DNA from: a bacterium
Lineage (GTDB): Bacteria > Verrucomicrobiota > Verrucomicrobiia > Limisphaerales > UBA8199
Length of the DNA: 44,646 nt
Reading direction: 5' to 3'
Assembly (NCBI GenBank): GCA_021784555.1
Contig: JAJYHY010000018.1
Span: forward strand, 1-44,646
The translations under genes were made by a program, and so were the position numbers. Within the stretch, counting starts at the first letter, position 1; every line of letters starts with the position of its first letter. Shown one piece after another: positions 1-9,926 of the stretch. Under the pieces are notes generated by a model. It worked only from the letters and a program-made list of their open reading frames with translations. It had not been told where the DNA came from and did no database searches.

Positions 1-3000
1 GAAGCCGGGTCGTGGACTGGATCAAAGCCAACTACCAGCAGATAGGAGCGTGGCGGCATGGTGAGATTGGTTGGGAACGTATATTGCACCGCGCCGTCCA
101 ACCGCCAGACGTTCGTGGCATACAAAGGATCGAACAGGGGCACGGATTGGCCGCTGACATTCCGCAACTCGATGTATTCATCGACGTTGTCCGCGTCCAG
201 GCCGAAAGGTGGCGGGGCATACATGATTTCGTTGATAACCACGGGGCCGACCTTTGGCCCGGCGTTGGCCCAGCCCAGGGAGTTTGCCTTCTGGGTGACG
301 AAATGCTCGCGTCCGTCGGTAGTTACGTAGCGGCCGAAGCTGACGCCATTGTGCTGCGCGCCAAAGTCAAAACCGTGGCAATAGCCGGTGAGATTTGTCC
401 CGTCCCCGGAATACAAATAGACCTGCTCGCCCAGGGAGCTCAGGGCGAAGGCGTTGGGGCCGGTGTCGAATTGGTTCGCGTCAAACACGGCGAAGCCGCC
501 CGCGGGAATCACGGTGTTGGCGGGGATGACGTATTTCATCGGGCGTTTGCGGTTGTCGGTGAGGAACCAGCCGCCAATGGGCGCGGGGGTGGTGGTGGGG
601 TTATAGAGTTCGATGGCATCGACCTGCGGCGGGTCGGTATGGGTGAGGGCTTCGTTGATAACGACCGGTATGATGTTTGCCGGGGCTGGGTCGGCGCGTC
701 CGGGCGAGCCGCCCACAACGGCGCTGGCACGCCAACTGGCGGAATTGGTCCAGGTATAGAAGGGGGCGTTTTCATTGCGAATCACGAGCGAAAAACCAAG
801 ACCCTGGGTGGCGGGATACCAGTTTGGGTCGTAACGGAAGTCGAGGATTGGTTCTTTAAGGGCGCCTTCGAGGTAAAGGCGGTCGCCGCCGTTGTTGAGC
901 CTGCCCGTGTATTGACCGGCAACGTTGGTGACGTTCGGGTAGCGCGACCGGAAAGCGGCCAAATCGCTCACCAAAACGCAGTATTGGCCTGGACCGAGGT
1001 GGGTAATCGCGTTTGTCGCGGTAAACGTAAAATCGATGCCGTTGGTGAAGCGGATGCCGGCAAGGTTCAGGTCGGCCGAGCCCCCGTTCTTCAGTTCGAT
1101 GAATTCAAACGCATCGTTGTCGTTGGTGCCGGTGGCGGGCGGCGCTGGATCGTACATGACCTCAGTGATGGCCAGCGGCGGAGTTGAAGTGATGAAGGTA
1201 GCCGCGGTTGGGCCGGACCAAAAGCTGTTGAGGGGCGGGTTGTTTGGCCCGGTGAGGTTGTGGTGGGCCGTGTTGTAGTCGCGGGCGACAACGCGGGCGT
1301 TGCGGGTTAGAGTGATGGTGGCCGTATTGAGGCTGGAGAGGGCGTTGGGCGAGATCAGGCCTCCTGGCAATCGCGGGTCGGTGCCGTCGAGCGTGTAGTA
1401 AATGGTGCTGTTGGTCTCGCGAGTTGGCGCGGTGATGTTCAGGGTGAAACCGGGCGGGAAAGGGCCGCCACCAGAGTTGAAGACGGGCGGATTCAGGAAT
1501 TGTGAATCCATGAAATCGACGCGATTGGAGAACCAGTTTTTGGCGCAATCGATCTCGCCCTGCCAGGTGCCGGGCGCCGGGAAGGTGTAGGCAAAGCCAT
1601 CTCCGCTGTAATAACCCGAACGGGGCGTGGTGTCGGATTGCCCGCTGCCTCTCCAGCGAGCGTACTCGCGCGTCGTTGCTTCACGCACGCGGTTGCCGTA
1701 ATAGTCAATGCGGGCGTAAATGTTGGACAGGGAATAGACGCTTTTTCGCAGTGCCTGGTAGCGGTCAATCCAAGCCTGCCAAAAATCGGGGTCGGTGAAG
1801 AGTTTGCCATACCACGGATTGCAGAACATGCTGCAATTGGGGTTGAACTCGTCGGTTCCCTGGTCGCCGACGCCCGAGCGCCACCGGCGTGGGTTGAAGC
1901 CGCGGTCATCGCCGCCGCCGTCGGCAAAGGCGCGGTCAAAATCCCAAAGCGGGCCCTGGACGAGCTTTCCGTTGCGAGGTTTATAGAAATAGGCGCTGAT
2001 GCGGAGCATATCCACGTTGAAGACGAAGGTCTGGTGCAGGTGGTAGTCGATCCAGGAATTGAGGTCGATGTAGGCGCGGTAACCGGTTGTCGGGTCCTTC
2101 CAGTTGGGCCCGGTCAGGGCTGTATAGAAGGAACTGAAATAATTGTCGATGTACTGCTTTTGCGCCGCCCGCTCCGGCAGGTTGATGGTGAAATAATCCG
2201 GGTCCAGATACCACATCAATACCCCCGCCAGGTAGGCCTGTTGACCGGGATTGGACTTGTCGATGCTCAACAGATAGCCGCCGGTGACACTGGGCGCATT
2301 CGTATCTTCGTCGTGGAGCTTGTTGATATTGACGCGGTTCTTGCCGATCTTGATCTTCTCTTCCAGCACATAGAGGCCGTAGTAATCCGAAGCGGTAACA
2401 GGCCCCGCCGCCCCAGTGCCGAGCTTGATGTACACCTCCACATACCGGGTGCGGGAGGTGTAATGGCCCATCTCGCGATAGAGTTCGTGCGTGAGCGGGT
2501 TATGCATGAGGACTTTGTCGTAGCAGTCGATGCCGTAGAAGACCCAATCGTTCTCGGCCGGCATTCCCAGCAAATCCACGTTCAGATTATTTCCGTAGGC
2601 ATCCTCGGTCTCGACCCGAAGATTGGGCTTCGGATCGAAGAGTGTGGCCTGGCCGCGCCGGTGGAAATAGCCCTGCACGGCCAAGTCAGGTGGATTGGTC
2701 AGGGAACTGCGTCCATTGCGCGTCTCAAAGACCTGCATCGCCATGGGCTGGTCCTCGGTAACCGGCACGTCCGTGCCGCCTCCGAAATTGTGGAAGACGA
2801 CGATTGGCAGATCGGAGCTGATAGCCACCGCGCTGGGCGCGAGTTGGAAATAGGTCTCGTTGTGGGCCGGGCCGGGGAAGTAACCGGCCTGAGTAGGAAA
2901 GGCACGGGCGCGCACCTGGACGGTGCCGCTGATGGCCAGCGGCCCGGTATAGACCGGAGAGGCGCTGTTGGGGACGTTGGCGACGGCCGCGGAGAGAGCG

Positions 3001-5261
3001 TTGGTCACGAGCAAGTAGTGAATGACCGCGGAGGGATCAAGCGTGGTCAAGGCCAGGGTGAATGGGCGTTGAAACGTGCCGCTGGCCACGGAGAACTGCA
3101 CTTCAGGCTCAAAGCCGGCGCCCAGCGTGGCATTCGGCGCTCCGGGCGTAGCATTGGTGAAGTAACCCACGATGGAGGGGTCCAGCCGGTCGCGACCGTA
3201 GGAAACATCGGGGTATTGCTCGGGATAAGGCCAGAAACTGGAGACCAACCTGGCGCCGTCGGAATAGACCAACCCGAGGTAACTGCCGGCCGCCTTGCTC
3301 AGCTTGAAATTGGTGTGCAGGGGAGCAGCGGGATTTGTCCTGTCCAGGCCGGAAGCCCAGACCAGCATAAACGACTTGGAGAGCAGGGTCACGCCGTTGG
3401 GGAAGCGCCACTTGGCCAGGTTGGCCGGGTCATCCGTCAGATACCACCCGCCGAGGTCCACCGGTTGGTTCCCGGCATTGCAAAGTTCCAGCCAATCGGA
3501 ATGATGCCCATCTTCATCCCGAATGGTGGTGGCGTTGTCGGCCATGAACTCGGTGATGGAGACGAAGCTGGAGACCGCTTCGGGGTTGAGCGTGTAAGAG
3601 AACGTTGCATCGCCGGCGAAGCGGTTGGAATTGGAGGACAAATCGGTGATGGCTTGCGCGGAACTCCAAGCCACGTCCACGGCGCCCGCTGGCGGCTGGG
3701 GGAAGTCGAAGACATAAATGTCCGGCGCGTAGGCCGTCACATTGGTCGCGGGCAGGCCGTCGATGAGCAAATCGCCCGCTGCGACACCCGTAACCGCCTC
3801 GTCGAAATGCACCTCAATCTCTCCCAGGCTCGCTACGGTGCTTCCCGACGCCGGAATGACGCGGCTGACCGTTGGAGCGGTTGTGTCCGCGATGACCGTC
3901 AACGTCACCACGCTGCTGGTGACGGCGTAGGCAACGTTGCTGATCACGCTTTGCGCCACGACTTTCACTTCTGCTCCATTATCGGCATAGGCGGCGGAGG
4001 GGATGGTGAACGTTGCGTCGGTGGCGCCGGGCACAGGCTGATTGTCCTTGTACCATTGAAAAGTGGGCGCGGGATTGCCGCTGGCGCTGACGCTGAAGGT
4101 GGCCGGGCTCAGTTCGGCAACCGTCTGGCTCTGCGGCTGGGCCGTGATAACGGGCGGAGTGGGGGCGGGCACCGTGACCGTGAAGGCCTGAATGCCTTGG
4201 TCGGTAGCCATGGCGTAAAGGGTCGCGGTGTTGCCCTGAGCAGCGCCCCAGGCGACCGCGCCGGTATTGTGAGCGTCCGGAGGCAATGCCCCGGTGGTGG
4301 CGTTTGCCTGGCCGACGAGGACCGGATTAGCCGGGTCAGTCATATCGTAGAGGCTCACCTGGCTGTCGAGCGTGCTCACACTTGCCAAAAGCGAAAAGCC
4401 ACCCACCACCGCGAAACCCAGTAGCCGCTCGTCAGTCGAGGTCAATGCGGGGCTGGCAAGCAAGGTTCCCGCGCCGCCGGAGAAACTGGTGTACCGCAGT
4501 GCGCTTCCAGGGCCGCCTTGGGCGCCGAGGATATGGCCGGAGTCGGTGAAGGTGATGCCGAGGCGGAAATCGCCCGCCACCGGTGGCACGGCGTCGAAAG
4601 CAACGGCTGTGCCGCTCCCGGATGAAGGCTGGATGATAGCATAGCCGTTATCGCCGGCCACGTCCGGCTGGCTGTTGAACCCGGCCGCCAGAAGCGTCTG
4701 GCCGCCGCTGCCCGTGGCGGCCAAGCTGTCTCCAAGCCGGCCACCGTCCAAAGGCGCGCCGCTATAGACTACCACCGGGGTCGTGTCCGGCAGGTCATTC
4801 ACCCACTGGTACACTTTAAATGAGTCCGGCCCGGTCGCCAGATTGCCGGCATAGATTGCCCCGTCCCCCCCCACCGCCACCATGTTGAGGTCGAACAAAC
4901 CTCCGGTGATGATGCCAACCCCCAGGTTCAGCGCGCCAAGGTCATTGCCGCTCTGCGCATCCAGGACGCGAACAACAACCCCGCCGTTCCGGCTGACGAG
5001 GTAAAGGCGCCCGCTTCCGTAAGCCAGGCCGCGCTCGGTGTCGGCGGTCGTCAAATAGCTATAGGTGCTGCCGTTGACGCCGTTAGGCGCCAGCCAACCC
5101 TCGGAGCCGAAGCTCTTCAACGGGGCAATGCTGAACTGCGCCTGGGCCGAAAGGGAAGTTACCGCCCAGATCCCGGCCAGCCTAAGAGCCTGTTTTAAAA
5201 TTCGCGGGAAGGCTTGCGGCGAGGGATTTTGGCCGTGGCCGAGGCGGTGCGCTCCGGGCAT
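1..5261 (-). CDS. Giant secreted CotH-kinase / lamin-tail-domain protein (3' end outside window)
   Basis: One uninterrupted minus-strand frame runs from the ATG at 5261 to the window edge (about 1753 codons, no stop), so the C-terminus is missing. In order it shows a hydrophobic export segment ending near SLSAQAQ; a propeller-like N-terminal region rich in Gly and Asp; an Ig-like domain (PPVITAQPQSQTVAE, then QWYKDNQPVPGA); an SbsA-type Ig domain (DTTAPTVSRVIPASGSTV); a lamin-tail domain (ITEFMADNATT, SDWLELCN); a chitobiase-C-like segment; a CotH kinase-like domain (WVFYGIDCYDK, YGLYVLEEKIK, GPLWDFDRAF); and at least three further lamin-tail copies (LAITEVMYDPAPP, VVINEALTHTDPP, VVINEIMYAPPPF). 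Family knowledge: such multi-domain LTD/CotH proteins are exported and common in Verrucomicrobiota; whether this one phosphorylates anything is unknown. The start is uncertain because the frame is open upstream to another ATG at 5372. Confidence 0.9.
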   Translation of the reverse strand, partial: MPGAHRLGHGQNPSPQAFPRILKQALRLAGIWAVTSLSAQAQFSIAPLKSFGSEGWLAPNGVNGSTYSYLTTADTERGLAYGSGRLYLVSRNGGVVVRVLDAQSGNDLGALNLGVGIITGGLFDLNMVAVGGDGAIYAGNLATGPDSFKVYQWVNDLPDTTPVVVYSGAPLDGGRLGDSLAATGSGGQTLLAAGFNSQPDVAGDNGYAIIQPSSGSGTAVAFDAVPPVAGDFRLGITFTDSGHILGAQGGPGSALRYTSFSGGAGTLLASPALTSTDERLLGFAVVGGFSLLASVSTLDSQVSLYDMTDPANPVLVGQANATTGALPPDAHNTGAVAWGAAQGNTATLYAMATDQGIQAFTVTVPAPTPPVITAQPQSQTVAELSPATFSVSASGNPAPTFQWYKDNQPVPGATDATFTIPSAAYADNGAEVKVVAQSVISNVAYAVTSSVVTLTVIADTTAPTVSRVIPASGSTVASLGEIEVHFDEAVTGVAAGDLLIDGLPATNVTAYAPDIYVFDFPQPPAGAVDVAWSSAQAITDLSSNSNRFAGDATFSYTLNPEAVSSFVSITEFMADNATTIRDEDGHHSDWLELCNAGNQPVDLGGWYLTDDPANLAKWRFPNGVTLLSKSFMLVWASGLDRTNPAAPLHTNFKLSKAAGSYLGLVYSDGARLVSSFWPYPEQYPDVSYGRDRLDPSIVGYFTNATPGAPNATLGAGFEPEVQFSVASGTFQRPFTLALTTLDPSAVIHYLLVTNALSAAVANVPNSASPVYTGPLAISGTVQVRARAFPTQAGYFPGPAHNETYFQLAPSAVAISSDLPIVVFHNFGGGTDVPVTEDQPMAMQVFETRNGRSSLTNPPDLAVQGYFHRRGQATLFDPKPNLRVETEDAYGNNLNVDLLGMPAENDWVFYGIDCYDKVLMHNPLTHELYREMGHYTSRTRYVEVYIKLGTGAAGPVTASDYYGLYVLEEKIKIGKNRVNINKLHDEDTNAPSVTGGYLLSIDKSNPGQQAYLAGVLMWYLDPDYFTINLPERAAQKQYIDNYFSSFYTALTGPNWKDPTTGYRAYIDLNSWIDYHLHQTFVFNVDMLRISAYFYKPRNGKLVQGPLWDFDRAFADGGGDDRGFNPRRWRSGVGDQGTDEFNPNCSMFCNPWYGKLFTDPDFWQAWIDRYQALRKSVYSLSNIYARIDYYGNRVREATTREYARWRGSGQSDTTPRSGYYSGDGFAYTFPAPGTWQGEIDCAKNWFSNRVDFMDSQFLNPPVFNSGGGPFPPGFTLNITAPTRETNSTIYYTLDGTDPRLPGGLISPNALSSLNTATITLTRNARVVARDYNTAHHNLTGPNNPPLNSFWSGPTAATFITSTPPLAITEVMYDPAPPATGTNDNDAFEFIELKNGGSADLNLAGIRFTNGIDFTFTATNAITHLGPGQYCVLVSDLAAFRSRYPNVTNVAGQYTGRLNNGGDRLYLEGALKEPILDFRYDPNWYPATQGLGFSLVIRNENAPFYTWTNSASWRASAVVGGSPGRADPAPANIIPVVINEALTHTDPPQVDAIELYNPTTTPAPIGGWFLTDNRKRPMKYVIPANTVIPAGGFAVFDANQFDTGPNAFALSSLGEQVYLYSGDGTNLTGYCHGFDFGAQHNGVSFGRYVTTDGREHFVTQKANSLGWANAGPKVGPVVINEIMYAPPPFGLDADNVDEYIELRNVSGQSVPLFDPLYATNVWRLDGAVQYTFPTNLTMPPRSYLLVVGFDPVHDPA

Positions 5262-5608
5262 CCCCCCTGCGGGCTGTAAGGAGCGCGCCAACGAAGGCCG
5301 CGGACAAAAGAGCCGCCGCAAGCCCCGGCCAATTCTAACACAGGCTCCAAGGAGGAAAGCTTTCGCATGCATGTGCGCTGTCTATTCGCTCTGTCTCTTC
5401 GCTTTATGAGCCAGGCGGGAGCAAGTGTCAATCTCATGCACGAGATGGCCCCCGTCACTCGACTTTGACCTCGCTTTGAGGAAATGCCAGATTCCCCTTG
5501 ACCTCTCGCGTTAAGGCCCATGGTCACGAGCGACCATGGTGGCATATCCCTGCTACCGGGTAAGCCCGTTCGCTTGACAATCCAAGCGCGCGTGACGAAC
5601 CTGCCATC
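5262..5608. other. Intergenic region between divergent genes
   Basis: No convincing gene. The part nearest the CotH gene (about 5195-5345) stays open in two minus-strand frames, is GC-rich and looks like inserted repeat DNA rather than a normal leader. A short inverted repeat (CCATGGTC, 6-nt loop, GACCATGG) lies at 5518-5539. A TTGACA-like hexamer at 5574-5579 could be a -35 box for the small plus-strand gene, but no clear -10 box follows. Confidence 0.4.
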
Positions 5609-5821
5609 ATGACATTGGAAAAGCTCAAGGCGCTGCTGAACACAGTCCCTTTCCGCTCCTTTACGCTCTACCTGCCCAGTGGTCACGGCGTGGTGGTTCC
5701 CCACCGCGATTTTGCCGCCCTCTCCCCCAGCGGGCGGACACTCGTCGTGCCGGGGGAACACGAATCCGAAACCGTCGTCGATGTGATGTTGGTTGAGCGC
5801 GCCGAGTTGCAGGCAAACTAA
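5609..5821 (+). CDS. Small conserved hypothetical protein (70 aa)
   Basis: A 70-residue acidic, soluble-looking protein beginning MTLEKLKALL and ending LVERAELQAN, with a central PHRDFAALSPSGR stretch. From memory, similar short proteins of this pattern (a helical start, PF[RK]xFTLxLPxG, then a [HP]xDFxAxSPSGRT loop) are frequent in Verrucomicrobiota with no assigned function. There is no signal peptide or membrane segment. It stands alone, convergent with the DUF6600 gene 11 bp downstream. No strong Shine-Dalgarno sequence precedes the ATG. The call rests on recalled family resemblance and on the frame having a natural start and stop. Confidence 0.6.
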   Translation: MTLEKLKALLNTVPFRSFTLYLPSGHGVVVPHRDFAALSPSGRTLVVPGEHESETVVDVMLVERAELQAN

Positions 5822-5832
5822 CCAAGAGGCGC

Positions 5833-7053
5833 CTACCGTCCGTGACGGTCTCGCCTCTCGTTCCATCGGTGCGGCTCTCCCCGGTGTTCATCCCGGCCTG
5901 AGAACCGGCCCCGGTCGAAATCCCGCCTCTCAAAACCCCAGCGATGGACCGGGGCCTCAATTCGGACGTCGCGGTGCGTGAATACGCCCATTCGCTCCCG
6001 GCCGATGCCGAAGACCCCGAATCGCCCATGCACGAAACGATAGCCGTTGATAACGTGGCTGCGGTGGAAGAAGATGACCACCCGGTCGCGAGGGACGAGG
6101 AACCGGTGAAGGTCATGGTCCCAGAACCGGTCGTAGGGAACAAAGGTGAACCTATCTGCGCGCAGGCCGAAGTCGATATCCACCGCCAGCGCCCCATTGT
6201 AATACAGGCCCAGTCCGGGCCTAAACACCGCTCCCGGAGGCAATGGCGCCCAGCCGATGTAGCCCTCGGCCTGCCGCCAGGTGACCCAGGCCGGCGCCCA
6301 ATCATAACCCGGAACCCAAACCCAGCCGCGGCCACTGTAGAACCAGCGGCCATAATGGAAGGCGACGTCGCCCCATGGATAATCCGACTGCCAGAACCAG
6401 CCGTCGTCGGTGTAAACCCAGTGGCCCTGGTCGCAGTAGGGCCGCCAGAACGGGTCGCTGACGGCGATGTACGGTTGCCAACAGAGGCCGCAGCCCGGAA
6501 CAGCTATCCACGACCCATAAGGCGAGAGCTCACCCTGGAAGGCGGCGAGAGACGCCGGCTGAGCCGTCACCGCGAGCGGCGCCGCGGGCGCCAAGGGCGC
6601 TTCGGGCACGGCGGGGGCCGTTGGCGCGGGCGCGTAGGTTGGAGCCGCGGTAGCGGCGCTGGCTGGCGTCGGGGCGGACGGAGTGACCGGGGGCGCCGCG
6701 GGGGTAGTCGGCGTAGCGGGTGCGGGCGGAGGCGCGGTTGTCGAAGGCACCGTGGTTGTAAGCGGCGCGGCGGGCGCGGCGGCCATGAGGGCCGTAATCT
6801 CATTTTGCGTCACGCCCTGGTCGTGCAGGTAGATAATCTGCTCGACCGAGAGATTGTAGCGGGCTCCTGTAGTCTTGATCTGTGCCAGCACGACCTCCTC
6901 GTTCAGCCCGGCTTTGACCAGCTTCACAACGTCCTGCGCGCCGGAGGGCAGGCTGACGGCGGTGCTCGATTGGGCGCGGCAATCGAGTGGGGCGAGCTGC
7001 AAGCTCAGGCCCGCTGCCAGACAAATGATCCCAAGACGGCACTTCGATTTCAT
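5833..7053 (-). CDS. Secreted W-rich DUF6600-type protein
   Basis: 406 residues. A signal peptide (MKSKCRLGIICLAAGLSLQL, cleavage probably after CRAQ) is followed by a short helical domain at about residues 35-90 (VVKLVKAGLNEEVVLAQIK, LSVEQIIYLHDQGVTQNEI). A long Ala/Pro/Thr linker (about 90-165) leads to the DUF6600-type module, with repeated Trp/Tyr motifs such as LSPYGSWIAVPG, GHWVYTDDGWFW, YGRWFYSGRGWVWVPG and GYIGWAPLPPG. The C-terminus is Arg/His/Asp-rich. The family is known as exported proteins of Verrucomicrobiota and Acidobacteriota with unknown function; the W-x-x-G-x-W pattern suggests a cell-surface role (inference). It converges on the small gene at 5609-5821. The start ATG has only a weak purine-rich leader (AAGAAATG). 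Confidence 0.85.
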   Translation of the reverse strand: MKSKCRLGIICLAAGLSLQLAPLDCRAQSSTAVSLPSGAQDVVKLVKAGLNEEVVLAQIKTTGARYNLSVEQIIYLHDQGVTQNEITALMAAAPAAPLTTTVPSTTAPPPAPATPTTPAAPPVTPSAPTPASAATAAPTYAPAPTAPAVPEAPLAPAAPLAVTAQPASLAAFQGELSPYGSWIAVPGCGLCWQPYIAVSDPFWRPYCDQGHWVYTDDGWFWQSDYPWGDVAFHYGRWFYSGRGWVWVPGYDWAPAWVTWRQAEGYIGWAPLPPGAVFRPGLGLYYNGALAVDIDFGLRADRFTFVPYDRFWDHDLHRFLVPRDRVVIFFHRSHVINGYRFVHGRFGVFGIGRERMGVFTHRDVRIEAPVHRWGFERRDFDRGRFSGRDEHRGEPHRWNERRDRHGR

Positions 7054-7370
7054 AACATTTCTTAAACCTGCCAGAGACTACACAGCAGAAAACCCGAATT
7101 CAAGCCGGATCGGTTAGGCCTCCAAGAACGAGGTGCAGCCATCTGCTCGGCAGCGCGGGGGATTCGCCGCTGATCCCGGACAGAATCGTTTTTCGACGGG
7201 GCTGGCAGGGAGCGCGATTTTGGAAAATGTGACCGTCACGCGAACCGGACGGTTGTGGACAAGGTTGAAGTCAGCGGGCAACATGGAGGCTTGACCCCTC
7301 GCTGGCGGTGGGCCGTAGAATGTTTTTGTTCGGTTTGGCGCCTTTGCGGCGTCTTATGGGTAAAAGGTTT
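7054..7370. other. Intergenic region between divergent genes
   Basis: About 317 bp between the divergent DUF6600 gene and the sigma-fusion gene. It must hold both promoters, but no convincing -35/-10 pair was found by eye. An upstream extension of the sigma-fusion frame to 7308 is possible but uses a weak start; the ATG at 7371 follows AAAAGG at a suitable distance. Confidence 0.35.
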
Positions 7371-8468
7371 ATGACGGACAGCCAGGCATTGCTCGCCGAA
7401 TATGCAAGAGACGGCTCCGAAAAGGCGTTCCGGGAGCTGGTGGCGCGGTACATTGACCTGGTTTACTCCACCGCGCTGCGAATGATGGAGGGAGACACCT
7501 ACCTCGCCCAGGACGCGGCGCAGAATGTATTCATTCATTTGGCTCGCAAGGCCAAGAGCCTGGGGCAGGACGTGATGCTCGGAGGCCGGCTGCACCGGGA
7601 CACCTGTCACGTGGCGGCCACCATGCTCCGCGGCGAGCGGCGGCGTCAATCCCGTGAAAGGAGGGCAGCCAAGATGAACGACGAGAGCTCCGGGAGCGGG
7701 TTGGAGACAGTCACGCCCATCCTGGACGAAGCCATCGAGCAGGCAGCCCTTGTAAAGGTGATTACTATGACAAAGATCAAGGCGGGTATTATTAGTGGTT
7801 TGCTGGTCGCCGGCGTGGCGACTCCATTCGTTTTGCAGCAGCAGACCCAGAACCGGTTGCGCACCCAAAACGATTCCTTGCGCGCTCAAGTCGCGCAAAT
7901 CCCCCAACTCGAGGCGGAGGATGCGCGGCTTTCCAACCTCGTCAGTGAAACCAAGTCCTCTCTGCCCAACGGCCAGATGGACGAATTGGTGAGACTGCGC
8001 GCCCAGGTCGGAGACCTGAAGCGGCAATTGGCCGAAGCGACTCAAGCGACAGCGCGGCTCAAGCAACAAGCCAAGGATGACGCCCAGGCGGCGACGGACG
8101 TGGCGCACGAAAAGCAAGCCCTGGAGTTGACCATGATCTCGAGAATGAACGATGCTAAGCAGTTGATGCTCGCGTTCTATAACTATGCCGGGCGAGATGG
8201 CCAGTTACCCACGAACTTCGACCAAGTCGCCGGCCAACTGCCGCCAAACTTAGATACGAACCGCTTCCAGATCGTTTATCACGGCTCCATTTCCTCCCTG
8301 ACCAATCCCGCCAGCACCATCGTCGTGCGCGAGATCGAAGCACACCCCACCCCTGATGGCACATGGGTCAGGACTTACGGTTTCGCCGACGGCCACACTG
8401 AGGTGCATACATCGGCAGACGGCGATTTCAGCGCCTGGGAGCAGCAACATGGCGTTCCCGCGCTGTGA
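7371..8468 (+). CDS. ECF-like sigma region 2 fused to membrane/coiled-coil protein; region 4 absent
   Basis: 365 residues from the ATG that follows AAAAGG. Residues 5-100 match the Verrucomicrobial ECF sigma region 2 (LLAEYARDGSEKAFRELV, RYIDLVYSTALRMM, DAAQNVFIHLARKA), but the usual GGWLHRHT is GGRLHRDT. The sequence continues to ILDEAIEQ and then, where the DNA-binding region 4 should begin, jumps directly to MTKIKAGIISGLLVAGVATPF, a membrane segment at about 134-155. A coiled coil follows (about 158-250, QNRLRTQNDSLRAQV). The C-terminal domain (RMNDAKQLMLAFYNYAG and YGFADGHTEVH) resembles the C-terminal part of the local prepilin-like proteins. An internal ATG at 7768 has its own good ribosome site (AAAGGTG), so the C-terminal part may once have been, or still be, made separately. 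Without region 4 it is unlikely to act as an ordinary sigma factor. Confidence 0.8.
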   Translation: MTDSQALLAEYARDGSEKAFRELVARYIDLVYSTALRMMEGDTYLAQDAAQNVFIHLARKAKSLGQDVMLGGRLHRDTCHVAATMLRGERRRQSRERRAAKMNDESSGSGLETVTPILDEAIEQAALVKVITMTKIKAGIISGLLVAGVATPFVLQQQTQNRLRTQNDSLRAQVAQIPQLEAEDARLSNLVSETKSSLPNGQMDELVRLRAQVGDLKRQLAEATQATARLKQQAKDDAQAATDVAHEKQALELTMISRMNDAKQLMLAFYNYAGRDGQLPTNFDQVAGQLPPNLDTNRFQIVYHGSISSLTNPASTIVVREIEAHPTPDGTWVRTYGFADGHTEVHTSADGDFSAWEQQHGVPAL

Positions 8469-8866
8469 GGAAGACCGGGCCAGCCTTGCCGAACCGCAAA
8501 CGCCATCGATCATGCCAGTGACAAAGTCGTAGCGCAGGTCTCCGAACCTGCTGTATCGTCGGCTTCCCAGCCGGCAGGCCGCTGAAATGGTCGCGGTCGG
8601 CAGACTTGGAAGTCTGCGCTACGCGGTGCCGACTTTGTCACTGGCCGCGTCGATCATCACGACGCGAGGCTTTACACGCCCCGCCTTTTGCTGCATTCTT
8701 GTCTCATGGCACCGAACAATGAGCAGACCATTGCAGTCTTGGCAGTCCTGGCGGTTTGTGCGCTCGAAGGCCATCGCCTCGCTTGGTGGATGAAGGCCGG
8801 TCCGCTCACTGAGGCTCCATGCGGGGCGCGAACTCGAGAGATCGCTCCGATCCTGAAGGCCGACAA
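8469..8866. other. Intergenic region holding a palindromic repeat
   Basis: 398 bp without a supported gene. It contains the repeat at 8514-8649, and the remainder (8658-8866) carries the leader of the prepilin-like gene. Short open frames here overlap each other in several frames and look like chance. Confidence 0.5.
8514..8649. repeat. Palindromic repeat element (REP/MITE-like)
   Basis: A perfect 16-bp inverted repeat (GCCAGTGACAAAGTCG at 8514-8529 and its complement at 8630-8645) encloses further stems: GTAGCGCAG/CTGCGCTAC (8529-8537 and 8614-8622), GCAGGT..ACCTGC and the palindrome GCAGACTTGGAAGTCTGC. An identical 8-mer TCGATCAT lies immediately left (8506-8513) and at 8650-8657 on the right, which could be a target-site duplication, although four extra bases sit between the right arm and that 8-mer. 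It encodes nothing. Confidence 0.75.
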
Positions 8867-9718
<852 letters not shown>

Positions 9719-9926
9719 CCCGCCCTGCGGCAGGTGGCGGCGGTTTCTCCAGGCCCGCCAGTCGCCGGAGTTCATGGGGAGGTCCCGGTGCTAGCCAGCG
9801 GATGCTCCGCCCGGAAATCCTGGTCATGGCGCTGCCCATCGTCGCCGTGTGGCTGGCGCCCGCGGGGGGCTCATTCAAGACCCTCTCCCCATTGACCGGC
9901 ACCGCACATCAACCTATTTTACCGCG

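Noticed and set aside
12-4424. Long plus-strand open frames at 12-1187 and 1638-4424
   Set aside because: They are antisense to the continuous minus-strand CotH/LTD frame, which has clear domains; the plus readings have no family pattern and arise from high third-position GC.
5195-5866. Minus-strand frame of 223 codons between the CotH and DUF6600 genes
   Set aside because: Patternless, overlaps the small conserved plus-strand gene and the repeat-like leader; no start signal.
5944-7065. Plus-strand frame of 373 codons
   Set aside because: Antisense shadow of the DUF6600 gene; Arg/Gly-rich with no domain.
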